64,000 nucleotides of DNA from CALCMJ01 sp964475415 (lineage in GTDB: Bacteria > Bacteroidota > Bacteroidia > Chitinophagales > Saprospiraceae): assembly GCA_964475415.1 (NCBI GenBank), contig CAYYWZ010000002.1:79720-143719 (forward strand), given 5' to 3'. The notes beneath the pieces are model-generated. The model searched no databases. It was given only the letters and a program-made list of their open reading frames with translations, and was not told the origin of the DNA. The position numbers and the translations under genes are program-made. Below, one piece after another: positions 10,701 to 19,332 of the stretch (positions within the stretch are counted from its first letter, which is position 1; each line of letters opens with the position of its first letter).

Positions 10701-11130
10701 GGATCTTTATGGAGTTTATGATTCTACAGAATTAATTTCTGGTCTCCATTATGATGCATATATGTTCGAGAGTATAATGTTATACGACGAGGGAGACTCT
10801 AGATTTCGTATAGAGCCATTAGAGAATTCAGCTCAGCTTAGTAGTATAAATTCTATTGTAGATATAGATTTAGACAAGCAAAATGGCAAAGAAATTATTC
10901 TTGCCGGTAACATGTATCAGTCAGAGGTAGAAACTCCCCGAAACGATGCAAGTATAGGCGTAGTATTAAAACAAACTAATAATCAGTGGAAACTAGTAGA
11001 AACTGCACGCTCATCTTTGTATTTATCTAACGATATTAGAGCACTCGCTCCCTTGGTTATAAATGAACATCAACATCTTCTTGTAATTTCTAATAATGAT
11101 AAGTTGAGATTATTAAAGATAAAAAATTAA
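7780..11130 (+). CDS. FG-GAP/VCBS beta-propeller protein with ASPIC/UnbV domain (CRTAC1-like)
   Basis: A 1116-aa exported protein. A signal peptide ends near GIAQ, then come many FG-GAP/VCBS blades with calcium-loop motifs such as DLDNDGFQDIYF, DVNGDGLQDIYV and DYDKDGWLDLYV. An ASPIC/UnbV domain lies near residues 535-605 (SSRGMYSSSESILHFGLG, then ITWPDGSRQ), and a second block of FG-GAP blades follows. Such proteins are common in Bacteroidota glycan loci and probably bind ligands at the surface; no catalytic function is established. It is the second gene of the lacI operon, 26 bp after the regulator and 21 bp before the epimerase gene. No T9SS sorting domain is evident at the C-terminus. Confidence 0.88.
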   Translation: MITKVKRLRKITLTLLSCFISFLANRGIAQETLFTSIPSEVSQINFENTLEDTREANILLYSNYYGGGGLAIADLDNDGFQDIYFAGNLVGDRLYRNLGNMVFEDVTTKAGIMDKGEWSSTVIVGDVNGDGLQDIYVTCELYDDKPELRKNKLYVNKGDMKFSEEAEAYGLADSERSRGATFIDYDKDGWLDLYVLNQPPNPGNYSPYSGQDLLKYEWGSRLYKNNGDNTFTDVSMSAGVARPSYPNSVIAADIDKDGWQDLYVTNDYEAPDFYYRNNGDGTFTNVIDDAMRHISYYAMGVDAADINNDGLLDLMTLDMVAEDNFRLKRNMSGMNPKLFWKLVSQGAHYQYMYNALHLNQGNNIFSDIAQLSGMSSTDWSWSNVIADFDNDGWKDAYITNGLLRDIRNTDMASKFPEFIQQSIAEFVKENPNAGEVDILDVIDIKKGMELHPSVPLKNYAFKNSGDLSFENKTEEWGLDIPSFSNGCAYGDLDNDGDLDLVVNNINAKAFVYRNNSDLKKNSHYFRILLENENYFSLLGTRAELVVNGSHQFSELTSSRGMYSSSESILHFGLGENDQVDSLIITWPDGSRQILTDIVADQTISIKDDKEKIRNRKLRKKVLFTEVNPMSMGIDFKHKENEFDDYSVQVLLPHKMSQLGPAVAVSDVNNDGRDDFFIGGAQGQASVLYIQDATGNFYIKNQDWILDSLYEDVASLFLDIDNDGDQDLYVVSGGNAHAPRNKNYLDRLYLNDGSGTFTKSPNSIPRLLESGAKVVSIDYDKDGDQDLFIAGRHQPWDYPRPTISRLLRNDKGIFTDVTKSYAKVLINIGMVTDVIVEDYNHDDLEDLIIVGEWMPITFLKNTGSEFIKDEKEFFAENGKVKTDGWWNAIKSLDLDGDGDKDYVVGNLGKNYKYKASQKEPFSVFYNDMDKNGKNDIILSYYNFGEVYPLRGRSCSAQQIPDLKKEFPSYDIFASTDLYGVYDSTELISGLHYDAYMFESIMLYDEGDSRFRIEPLENSAQLSSINSIVDIDLDKQNGKEIILAGNMYQSEVETPRNDASIGVVLKQTNNQWKLVETARSSLYLSNDIRALAPLVINEHQHLLVISNNDKLRLLKIKN

Positions 11131-11151
11131 TATTTTGATCCGCTCGACTAT

Positions 11152-12309
11152 ATGAAATATGCTCAACTATATCAACAAACGCTATTTGATAATGTAGTTC
11201 CTTTCTGGGAGGAATATTCTATTAATAGCGATCATGGAGGATATTATTCTTGTCTTAATAGAGATGGGTCTGTTTATGATACAGATAAGTTTCAGTGGTT
11301 GCAGCTAAGACAAATATGGACTTTTGCAATGTTGTATAATGAAGAGAATAAAAATGATAGATGGCTCGAGATTGCAGAGCATGGAGCACGATTCCAACTA
11401 CAACATGGTCGTGACAAGCATCAGGATTGGTATTTTAGTCTGAATCAAAAAGGAGATCCTCTCACAGCTCCATACAATATTTTTACAGATGCTTTTGCAA
11501 GTATGGCCTTTGCTCAATTATATAAGGCTACAGCAAAAGGAAAGTATAGAGATGTTGCTGTATTAAGTTTCGATCGAATTGTAAATAGGCAACATAATCC
11601 TAAAGGGATCTATGAAAAAAAGTATATGCAGACAAGATCATTACAGAATTTTGCTTTGCCGATGATATTATGTAATCTTAGTTTGGAATTGGAGGACATA
11701 CTCGATAATGATATCGTCAACAGTACCTTGCAAAATTGTGTCAAAAAAGTTATGCACGACTTCTATGATGGTGCTACTGGTTTAGTATTAGAAAATGTAT
11801 TTTCGGATGGCGCTCTTTCTGACAGTTTCGAAGGAAGATTAATTAATCCTGGTCATGCAATAGAAGCTATGTGGTTTGTAATGGATGTAGGACATAGACT
11901 AGGAAATAACTCTCTTATAGAGGATGCGAAAAATAGACTTTTACACATGGTGTCTTATGGATGGGATAAGAAGCATGGTGGTATATTTTATTTTAAAGAT
12001 AGACTTTCTTATCCGCCTCAACAATTAGAATGGGATCAGAAATTATGGTGGGTTCATCTAGAAGCTTTAGAAGGGTTGCTCAAAGCATATCAATATACAA
12101 AGGATGAACATTGCTGGAATTGGTTTCTTAAGGTACATGAATATACTTGGGCTCATTTTCCAGATTCGCAAAACAGTGAATGGTTTGGATATCTTAGTAG
12201 ATCAGGAGATCCATTACTAGAATTAAAAGGAGGAAAGTGGAAAGGTTGCTTTCATTTACCAAGAGCTTTGTATCACAGTTATAAGATATTATCTGATCTT
12301 GACAGGTGA
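11152..12309 (+). CDS. AGE-family N-acylglucosamine 2-epimerase / sugar isomerase
   Basis: A 385-aa soluble (alpha/alpha)6-barrel enzyme of the AGE family, which interconverts N-acetylmannosamine and N-acetylglucosamine or related C2-epimeric sugars. Family features visible are the LQLRQIW segment near residue 47, the catalytic-type NPGHAIEAMW near residues 232-241 and CFHLPRAL near residue 366. No signal peptide is present, so it acts in the cytoplasm. It is the last gene of the lacI operon. With nagB in the facing operon it suggests a route from ManNAc-type sugars into central metabolism. Cellobiose 2-epimerases share the fold, so the exact substrate is open. Its 3' end overlaps the convergent DUF4434 gene by 21 bp. 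Confidence 0.85.
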   Translation: MKYAQLYQQTLFDNVVPFWEEYSINSDHGGYYSCLNRDGSVYDTDKFQWLQLRQIWTFAMLYNEENKNDRWLEIAEHGARFQLQHGRDKHQDWYFSLNQKGDPLTAPYNIFTDAFASMAFAQLYKATAKGKYRDVAVLSFDRIVNRQHNPKGIYEKKYMQTRSLQNFALPMILCNLSLELEDILDNDIVNSTLQNCVKKVMHDFYDGATGLVLENVFSDGALSDSFEGRLINPGHAIEAMWFVMDVGHRLGNNSLIEDAKNRLLHMVSYGWDKKHGGIFYFKDRLSYPPQQLEWDQKLWWVHLEALEGLLKAYQYTKDEHCWNWFLKVHEYTWAHFPDSQNSEWFGYLSRSGDPLLELKGGKWKGCFHLPRALYHSYKILSDLDR

Positions 12310-13251
12310 AATATCAGTATCACTCTCACACCATTCAGTATATCTATTGTATAAATTATGGGCTTGCGGATAACAAGATTGTGGACTCATAAAATGTGAA
12401 AACTCAAATGTTATGGCTTTGTCTATGCCAGCTAATTTAGCAGCTTCCAACTTACGTCTTAACTTATCCCATTTTATAGGAAGAAATTTTATAGGCATAT
12501 CTCTGTCAAACGACTCTGCATTGGTCCATGAAGTGAGATGATACTTGTCTGCTAACTTTTTATTGATATCTAGATAATGAGCTAGTAAGGACAATTCTAC
12601 ATGTCCATCTTGGAAAGCTACGATGTCTATGACTTCATGAATTTCTTTAAATATGTCATTCCATTCTTTTTCATGCTGTCCTACATCTAAGGAGTTTTGT
12701 TTTGTCAAGGCAGGATTAGAGGATATGATGGCTTTAGTTCCTTCTATGTAAGGAGAGATCATTACATCAAGTCCACCAGATATATTCTTACAATGCCTAC
12801 TTATAGAGGTGTAAAGATTAGTGACTCCTCTGGTTTTACGACTTATTTCGTGCGAGATATACCAGCCTTTAAATGCAGGGTAGTGTCCATATTTTTCCCA
12901 CACTTCATCTATGACATACTTATTGATATCGAGTTCTTTTTTAAAATCACCTAATTCCCACCAGTATTTTCCAGAGTCATATAATCCAAAATAGAAAGAC
13001 ATGTTGTGGGACGCTGCTAATTCGAGAAATAATCTTAATAGATCATTATAAGGTTTATGGCAATCCTCATTTTCTATGAGGTAAGCAGAAGGGTAAGTAA
13101 GTTGTTTTTTATATCCGCATCTTATAAGAATTACCGTATCTATTCCTATAGATTTCATATGGTTAAAATCTTTTTCCCATTCTTTTTTACTCCAATTCTG
13201 GTGTGGAATATCGTGAGATATTTCGTCGAGAAAAGTTCCAGTTATTTTCAT
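12289..13251 (-). CDS. DUF4434-like TIM-barrel protein, putative glycosidase
   Basis: A 320-aa protein without a signal peptide. The start KITGTFLDEISHDIPHQNW, the segment IGIDTVILIRCGYK and the later WYISHEI resemble DUF4434 proteins, which have a glycosidase-like TIM barrel. The E in HEI is a plausible catalytic acid by position. The ATG at 13251 overlaps the stop of the FAD oxidoreductase by 4 bp (ATGA), so the two are translationally coupled, and the 3' end runs 21 bp into the convergent epimerase gene. I cannot assign a substrate. Confidence 0.7.
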   Translation of the reverse strand: MKITGTFLDEISHDIPHQNWSKKEWEKDFNHMKSIGIDTVILIRCGYKKQLTYPSAYLIENEDCHKPYNDLLRLFLELAASHNMSFYFGLYDSGKYWWELGDFKKELDINKYVIDEVWEKYGHYPAFKGWYISHEISRKTRGVTNLYTSISRHCKNISGGLDVMISPYIEGTKAIISSNPALTKQNSLDVGQHEKEWNDIFKEIHEVIDIVAFQDGHVELSLLAHYLDINKKLADKYHLTSWTNAESFDRDMPIKFLPIKWDKLRRKLEAAKLAGIDKAITFEFSHFMSPQSCYPQAHNLYNRYTEWCESDTDISPVKIR

Positions 13252-15047
13252 ATATCTATGAAGTTTCCATGAATGTCTATGTCCTTACTGAATGGGTCAA
13301 AATAATGATTATATAATAGGCTGAATGTTCTTCTTGTGAATGGCTTATTCTTATCTGAAACTTCTAAGCCTAGTTCCTTCCAAACGCGAGGTTCAATAGT
13401 AGTATTAAAATATGCCTCAAAAGTAGACAGTTCTATTTTGCCCTGAGAAATAATACCATTATTTCCATATTCTACAATCCCATCTTTTACATCTTTCCAG
13501 TACACTAATGTATCGGGGAAAAACCATGATCTATTGGCCCATTTGTAAGGTTCACCCTCTAGCTTGATGATGCCACAAGCTGCAATTTTTTGTAAGATTA
13601 TAAAATCTTTATCTTGCTTAGAAACGTCATAAGTTGGCATAATGTAAACCCCTTGATCTAACAGAGAAGCTTGTATTTTTCTAACGGATATATCATTTGC
13701 TGAACATTTGTATTCTCTGCAGTAATTAGCAATTGTTCCTGCAGCTTGACCTACCTGTAATATGACTGGTTGTAATCTCGTAGCACCATTTACAACATGA
13801 GAAACGGATATGGATTTGTCTGCTACGTAGAACTTATCTATCTCATCAGGCAAGAGCGCAGCAATAGGAATATTGAAAGAAGGAACCGTAACAAATGCTG
13901 AATCAACTTGGAAGGCGTGTTCTTTGTGATGATGATCTATGGGGTAGTCCCCGACAGCAATTCCTGTTTTGTAATAATTGGACTGATAGGGGTTTTTAAG
14001 ATGTTCAATTTCTAGTCTATATTTACCTTTTATTCTTCTTGCTTCTCGGTGGTATGGATAGAAAGGGAGCAAGTCATTAGTGGGGAATTCATCATCTGCT
14101 AATCCCAGATTATTATAACCTAGTTCCTTGTTTATGTAATAAATAAACGATAGTGTTTTTTCCTTGGCTAATCCATATAACGAATCTCTTTGCGTATAAC
14201 TCATTTCTATAGGATTGGCATAATAATCGTTGCCATTAATTGGCCAATTGATCATATATTTATTATTTGGAAGTTTTCCATAGTTCAACATCATCTTGCA
14301 TGAATGTAAGTTGTCTAATTTTTCTTTACAAAATGCTTTACAAGAACACGAGAAATCATATTGATTATAGTTTATTGTTTTAGGAAAATTTTGAATAGTA
14401 TCGTATAACTTAAGAATTGCGGTAAATGTAAAATCCTGTATGAGATCTTTTCTTGGTAGTTGAGATTCTTCGACAGGTTCTGTATCTAATCCTGTGTCAT
14501 ACTTTTGCCCGACAGCCTTAACTATATCTCCTAGATCAGTTCCATCTATAAGCTGGGACGCATAGATAGAGGAACTGTCAGATTTAGTTAATTTCCATAA
14601 ATTATTTTCCCTTGAAATTTTAAGAAGATTATCTTCATGGATAATTTGTAAATTTTCTTCTGATAGAGCAAACGTTTTAAAAATAGAATCTGCTACATGA
14701 GGCTCAAATAAGGTATGACTTATCCAGCCACTTGCAAGCGCTTCCTTGCCTCCGTAGTGTTTTCTAAGTTCACTTCTTAGTTCACCCCAGATTCCAGAAG
14801 GCATATGATGATTGCCATCTATAGCTGGAACTCCTGCAGAAGATAGCATGCCTCCTAGCCACGGCAAACGAGTTACAAGTATTGTTTTACTTCCTGATCT
14901 ACTTGCTGCAAGCGCAGAAGAAATCGCACCAGTGCCGTCGCCTAATACGAGAACGTCCACCTTCGCAGTGTTTGATTTCTTCTCACAAGCATAGAAGCCT
15001 GATAAGAGAAAAAAAATAATTATGAAGTAAGTTTTTGAGTAAAGCAT
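13248..15047 (-). CDS. FAD-dependent oxidoreductase lipoprotein (FAD_oxidored family)
   Basis: A 599-aa exported flavoprotein. An n-region and hydrophobic stretch lead to the lipobox GFYAC, followed by an N-terminal Rossmann fold with the dinucleotide motif LGDGTGAISSALAASRSG (residues about 35-52). A second typical block is LPWLGGMLSSAG, as in PF12831 proteins. A four-Cys stretch (CSCKAFCKEKLDNLHSC) lies near residue 230 and could hold a metal or disulfides. The C-terminus includes a region rich in aromatic residues. It leads a two-gene operon with the DUF4434 protein. Family members occur in Bacteroidota glycan loci and may oxidise a sugar; the reaction here is unknown. Confidence 0.8.
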   Translation of the reverse strand: MLYSKTYFIIIFFLLSGFYACEKKSNTAKVDVLVLGDGTGAISSALAASRSGSKTILVTRLPWLGGMLSSAGVPAIDGNHHMPSGIWGELRSELRKHYGGKEALASGWISHTLFEPHVADSIFKTFALSEENLQIIHEDNLLKISRENNLWKLTKSDSSSIYASQLIDGTDLGDIVKAVGQKYDTGLDTEPVEESQLPRKDLIQDFTFTAILKLYDTIQNFPKTINYNQYDFSCSCKAFCKEKLDNLHSCKMMLNYGKLPNNKYMINWPINGNDYYANPIEMSYTQRDSLYGLAKEKTLSFIYYINKELGYNNLGLADDEFPTNDLLPFYPYHREARRIKGKYRLEIEHLKNPYQSNYYKTGIAVGDYPIDHHHKEHAFQVDSAFVTVPSFNIPIAALLPDEIDKFYVADKSISVSHVVNGATRLQPVILQVGQAAGTIANYCREYKCSANDISVRKIQASLLDQGVYIMPTYDVSKQDKDFIILQKIAACGIIKLEGEPYKWANRSWFFPDTLVYWKDVKDGIVEYGNNGIISQGKIELSTFEAYFNTTIEPRVWKELGLEVSDKNKPFTRRTFSLLYNHYFDPFSKDIDIHGNFIDI

Positions 15048-15153
15048 TGCTGTACTATTGTACTACCTAAAGTAATGAACTATTCCTTTTATAAAGAGTA
15101 TTTCTTAAATAATCAATAGTACTTTTTTTAGTGGATCAATATTACCTTCATAT

Positions 15154-15170
15154 AATACTTGATAAGTATT
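15154..15170. promoter_or_regulatory. Inverted repeat in the divergent FAD-oxidoreductase/ThuA intergenic region
   Basis: AATACTTGATAAGTATT has 7-bp perfect arms and a 3-bp centre. It lies between divergent genes, 107 bp from one start and 59 bp from the other. Length and position suit a regulator site, but no matching regulator is identified and AT-rich palindromes arise by chance. Confidence 0.3.
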
Positions 15171-15228
15171 GTTATATTGTAAAAAGAATTTTAAATTACA
15201 CTTAGTGTTTCTACTAAACAATATACAC

Positions 15229-15963
15229 ATGAAATATATCCTTAGATTACTAGTCTTATTTTTAATTTTTTCATCTTGTAAAAAAAAATCAGTTTCTCTA
15301 CTTGTATTTAGCAAGACGGAAGGCTATCGACATGAATCTATTCCTGATGGAATTGCAGCTATTCAGAAAATGGCTCAAGAAGAGAATTGGAAAGTTGATG
15401 CGACTGAGGATGCCTCAGTATTTACAGATAAAAATCTAGAACAATATGGAGCTGTCATTTTCTTAAGTACAACAGGAAATGTATTGGATGCAGAACAAGA
15501 GAAGAGTTTTAAGAGATATATACAAGCAGGAGGTGGCTTTGTAGGGATACATGCTGCGACGGATACTGAGTATGAATGGGAATGGTATAATAATCTAGTA
15601 GGAGCGTATTTCCTCAGCCATCCAAAGACTCAAAAAGCCAGTATGAAGGTTGTCGATAGAAATCACTTATCTTGCAAGCACCTAGGAGCGGATTGGACTA
15701 AGACAGATGAGTGGTATAACTTTAAGGATTTCAATAAGGATGTCAAAGTATTACTCGACCTTGATGAAACATCTTACGAAGGAGGAACTCATAATGGTCC
15801 CCATCCTATAGCCTGGTATCATGACTATGATGGGGGGAAATCTTTTTATACTGGGCTAGGTCATACGCCTGAAAGTTTCTTAAATCCTAAGTTTATTTTG
15901 CATGTAAAAGGTGGTATTAAATACGCCATTGGAAAGAATGTACGTAAATATCCAGAGGCCTAA
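15229..15963 (+). CDS. ThuA-like lipoprotein
   Basis: A 244-aa ThuA-like (class I amidotransferase-fold) protein. The start at 15229 gives a clean lipoprotein signal, MKYILRLLVLFLIFSSC; a longer in-frame extension to 15169 would bury it. Family motifs are FSKTEGYRHESI at the start of the mature domain, GGGFVGIHAATDTEYEW in the middle and YTGLGHTPESF near the end. ThuA proteins are linked to utilisation of trehalose and other sugars, often next to oxidoreductases, as here with the divergent FAD protein. It is probably anchored in the periplasm. Exact chemistry is unknown. Confidence 0.85.
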   Translation: MKYILRLLVLFLIFSSCKKKSVSLLVFSKTEGYRHESIPDGIAAIQKMAQEENWKVDATEDASVFTDKNLEQYGAVIFLSTTGNVLDAEQEKSFKRYIQAGGGFVGIHAATDTEYEWEWYNNLVGAYFLSHPKTQKASMKVVDRNHLSCKHLGADWTKTDEWYNFKDFNKDVKVLLDLDETSYEGGTHNGPHPIAWYHDYDGGKSFYTGLGHTPESFLNPKFILHVKGGIKYAIGKNVRKYPEA

Positions 15964-16034
15964 AATACCTATTTGAAGTTAGCTTATCTACGTTTTTTTA
16001 ATTCAATTTTGCTATCTGATTGATGGATAGTGAT

Positions 16035-16702
16035 CTAAAATTTTGCATTAACATCTCCGTGATCTATAAATGATGCGCCGTTTATATTTCTGAGATCTAC
16101 GGAATTATTTAATTTGTAAATGTCTATAATCCCATTATTAGTAAAGAGTGAAGAGCCTGCCTGATTATCTATTCCATACTGAAGGTTGTTCTGCAATAGT
16201 AGTAAATTATCATTATTAATTATTCTACTATTTTTGATGGCAGTTTGACTGTTCAAAAGGTTTATTTCTCCATAATTATTAAGCTTGGAAATATTGCTTA
16301 ATTCAATGTCATAAAGATTAGCATTAGTTATACTTATGATGCCTTTAAGATTATTATTCAGGGTACCTGAGTTTCTTAATTCGATTCCTTTTGATTCTCC
16401 AGCTACATCTATATTTATCATTCCATCATTATCTAATATAGTTTGATTTTGAATTTTAATAGACTTGCAGTTATCCGAAATGCTTATTATTCCTAAAATA
16501 TCATTAGAGAATTGACTTTCGTCTTGTAATACGATATAATAAACTGGGCATTAGTTAATTCTAAATTTCCGAGATTAGTAAGCAAAGAGTTATGGTAAGT
16601 TACAATGCCCCAGTTGGTGCCATCTGTACTTATGTTTCCTGAAATTTCATTTGTAAAATATATAAGTTTATGGTGAGCTATAGATTTAACTTCTGACTCC
16701 TT
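16035..16702 (-). pseudogene. Remnant of a secreted beta-helix-like repeat protein, frameshifted, no start
   Basis: The minus strand encodes Asn/Ile-rich repeats typical of right-handed beta-helices: (N)xGxIxI-type turns such as LDNDGMINIDV, NNLKGIISI, NNYGEINLL and TNNGIIDIYKL, ending in DHGDVNAKF. One frame is open from about 16550 down to 16035. A second frame with the same style (TNLGNLELTNAQF) is open from 16702 to about 16490. The two join only by a frameshift between about 16485 and 16550. No ATG or signal peptide precedes the second frame, which opens after a TAA. This is the decayed C-terminal part of a larger gene. The parent function is unknown. Confidence 0.6.
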
Positions 16703-16832
16703 TTACACGGCATAAGTCCTATTTTAGAAGCTATAAGGCTATTTATAAGCTTATATTTAGGGATATTACCCCAGTCTTTTACACATTATGATTATTTTTA
16801 ATATATTTCTATCTCAATTACAGATATATTCA

Positions 16833-16840
16833 TATATTTG
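16833..16840 (+). promoter_or_regulatory. Candidate -7 element for the PorE-like gene
   Basis: TATATTTG matches the Bacteroidota sigma-ABfr -7 consensus TAnnTTTG and ends 33 bp before the ATG at 16874. I do not see a clear TTTG at the -33 position, so this is tentative. Confidence 0.3.
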
Positions 16841-16873
16841 TAATTACTTATATGTTATTTTAAATTAAATATA

Positions 16874-19264
16874 ATGGTAATAAGAAAACTACAATTCGGT
16901 CTTATCGTCCTTATGGTCTTTTCTAGCTTTGTCGGTATAGCTCAGAAAACACTCGATAAAGCTGATATGCAATTTGATCTCAAGGCATATGACTTAGCCA
17001 TCAGTAATTATGAAAAGGTAATTATGGATGATCCTAACTGTTTGTCTTGTAAATTCAAAATTGCGGAGTCTTACCGAATGATGAATAAAGATCAAGAGGC
17101 ACTAAGCTGGTATAGCCAGATAGAAAATACCTTTTCTGATCCTAGTTTTTATTTGAATTATGGTATTTTACTAAAAGAAGCCCATAATCTAGATAAAGCG
17201 AGAAAGTACTTTAACCTATATAAAGCTACTGATCCATTAATGGCAGATCATTATTTATCTAGCTGTGATTACATGCAAGAAAATCTGAATCAACCAGATC
17301 ATTATGCATTACAGAACTTAGAATTAAATAGTGCTTCTTCGGATTTTGCTCCGTTTCCTTATAAAAGCAGGATCGTATATGCTTCTTTCTATAACAAAGA
17401 TGCTCCGCAGAGTACGGCTTATAATACTAAGCTGTATAGCTATGATGAGAAAAAATCTAAGAAAGAAGTATTTCAGAATAACATAACAGCAGATGAGAAT
17501 ATTAGCTCTATTTCTTTTGATAGTTCTTCAAAAAAATGTGCTTATACAAAACACAATTTCCAAAATGGAAATAGTCAGGTGTACGAAAAAGAATCTGATC
17601 TTGGTATTTTCTTAGCCGAGGTAGATAAAAGAGGTAACTTTAAGAGAGAAGTACCTTTTGAGCACAATGCCATAGGATACTCTACAACTTTCCCGATGCT
17701 TACTAAGGACGGAAATACGCTTTTCTTTTCTTCTAATAGAGAAGGAGGGTTTGGAGGATTTGACCTATATGTTTCTCACAAAGAGAATGGTCATTGGTCT
17801 ATGCCGATCAACTTGGGCAATGAAATAAACACGACAGGTAACGAAATTACACCTTTTATAGATGGCCTTGATTTATATTTTTCTTCAGATTTTCATTTTG
17901 GCTTAGGTGGTTTTGACATATTCAAGTCTACCCTTGAAAATGGTCAATGGAATCCAGTAAATAATGTAGGTAAAGGTGTAAATTCTGCTCAGGATGATAT
18001 GTACCCAGTATGGGACAAATCTAGAAGTAGATACTATTTTACATCTAATAGATCAGGAGGATCAGGAAATCATGATATCTATATTGCAACAGCAACGGTA
18101 GATCAGGAGCTTGCTTATATTATGCAAAACAAAACGACAATACCAGAGGTCATCCCAATTACCACTAATTCATCTCTATCTATCCCAGTAGAAGAGGTTG
18201 CTCAGTCTAATAAAAGCATCATTACATTATCCAAGCCTATGCCTCAAGAAGTAGCAGTGGTAGAGACGAAGGTATCTACACCAGCTGTTCCTGTTGTTCA
18301 GGCGCAACCAGAGGTTGCTACATCGACAGAGGTGATGCCACCGGCAGCAGTTAACCTAGATGATCTGATTGTCAAGACGGATGATGACAAAGCAAAAAAT
18401 GAAAACATACTTACTGTCGCTGATAGAAGTGAAGAATCTATTGCTAGGAAATCACGATTAGATCTTGCACTAGAAGGGGTAAGACAAATATCTAAAGGTG
18501 AAATCTTAAACGATAACAACGGTGAGAAAGTATACTTTATACAGCTAGCAGCCTTGTATTCCACTTCAGGAGATATCGATGAGTATTCATCTCTAGCAGA
18601 GTTTGGAAATATCTATAGGGTTTATAGTTCTAGCAGCACGAAGATTAAGCTAGGGTATTTTTTCGATAAGTATCAGGTAGATAATATACTGTCAAAGGTT
18701 AAATCCAAAGGTTTTCAGGATGCATTCATAACGCAAGAAATTCTAAACACAAGCAATCTGGAGTTAGCTATTTCAGAGTATGGTTCTAATAGCTATAGTT
18801 CTACAGAAACATATCCTCCAACATCTACTTATACTGCTCCTAGTACTACTAGTTCTACTACGTATTCTTCAGGAACGACGACTGGAAATGTATATGATAC
18901 AAACGCTAATACATCTTCTGGTTCTTACTACAGTGAAAGTAATACAACTACTTCAGGAGCTACAACAAATTTTGATAATACAAGTACGACGACTAGTACT
19001 TATACGCCTACACATACTAGTGCGGATTATAAGGTGAGACTAGCTTCTTACGAAGATCCTATCTGGTTTGATCTGAATAAGGTTAAGGATCTCGGAGTTA
19101 TAGAACAGTGGTCGAAAAGCAGATGGACTATATTTGTAATGAGTGGTTTTAACTCTTATGATGAAGCAGAAAGTGCAAGAATCAAAGCATACAATAGAGG
19201 TTTTAGAGATGCAGCCGTTGTTATAGACAGGGGTGGAATTCTAGAGACGATGGAAAACCACTAG
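16874..19264 (+). CDS. PorE-like exported protein: TPR, PD40 beta-propeller and two SPOR-like domains
   Basis: A 796-aa envelope protein. In order: a signal peptide (to GIAQ), TPR-like helices (about residues 25-140), a PD40/WD40-like propeller (about 150-410) with repeated TLFFSSNREGGFGGFDLY and YYFTSNRSGGSGNHDIYI segments, a Pro/Val linker, a SPOR-like domain (about 551-625, starting VYFIQLAALY), a Ser/Thr/Tyr-rich linker (about 640-712), and a second SPOR-like domain (716-790, DYKVRLASYED). The TPR-propeller half is that of PorE and related T9SS or OmpA-family proteins, but the usual C-terminal OmpA domain is missing. SPOR domains bind denuded peptidoglycan, so these could replace it as the cell-wall anchor. 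Domain calls are by eye. Confidence 0.8.
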   Translation: MVIRKLQFGLIVLMVFSSFVGIAQKTLDKADMQFDLKAYDLAISNYEKVIMDDPNCLSCKFKIAESYRMMNKDQEALSWYSQIENTFSDPSFYLNYGILLKEAHNLDKARKYFNLYKATDPLMADHYLSSCDYMQENLNQPDHYALQNLELNSASSDFAPFPYKSRIVYASFYNKDAPQSTAYNTKLYSYDEKKSKKEVFQNNITADENISSISFDSSSKKCAYTKHNFQNGNSQVYEKESDLGIFLAEVDKRGNFKREVPFEHNAIGYSTTFPMLTKDGNTLFFSSNREGGFGGFDLYVSHKENGHWSMPINLGNEINTTGNEITPFIDGLDLYFSSDFHFGLGGFDIFKSTLENGQWNPVNNVGKGVNSAQDDMYPVWDKSRSRYYFTSNRSGGSGNHDIYIATATVDQELAYIMQNKTTIPEVIPITTNSSLSIPVEEVAQSNKSIITLSKPMPQEVAVVETKVSTPAVPVVQAQPEVATSTEVMPPAAVNLDDLIVKTDDDKAKNENILTVADRSEESIARKSRLDLALEGVRQISKGEILNDNNGEKVYFIQLAALYSTSGDIDEYSSLAEFGNIYRVYSSSSTKIKLGYFFDKYQVDNILSKVKSKGFQDAFITQEILNTSNLELAISEYGSNSYSSTETYPPTSTYTAPSTTSSTTYSSGTTTGNVYDTNANTSSGSYYSESNTTTSGATTNFDNTSTTTSTYTPTHTSADYKVRLASYEDPIWFDLNKVKDLGVIEQWSKSRWTIFVMSGFNSYDEAESARIKAYNRGFRDAAVVIDRGGILETMENH

Positions 19265-19283
19265 TATAAAAACTATAAGAAAT

Positions 19284-19320
19284 AAAAAAGGAGTTCAATT
19301 TGTTTTGAGTTCCTTTTTTT
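19284..19320. terminator. Bidirectional intrinsic terminator
   Basis: AAAAAAGGAGTTCAA pairs with TTGAGTTCCTTTTTT (two G-U wobbles) around a short T-rich loop. A-tract on one side and T-tract on the other let it serve both the PorE-like gene and the convergent miaE. Confidence 0.7.
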
Positions 19321-19332
19321 ATGTCATTTTTT

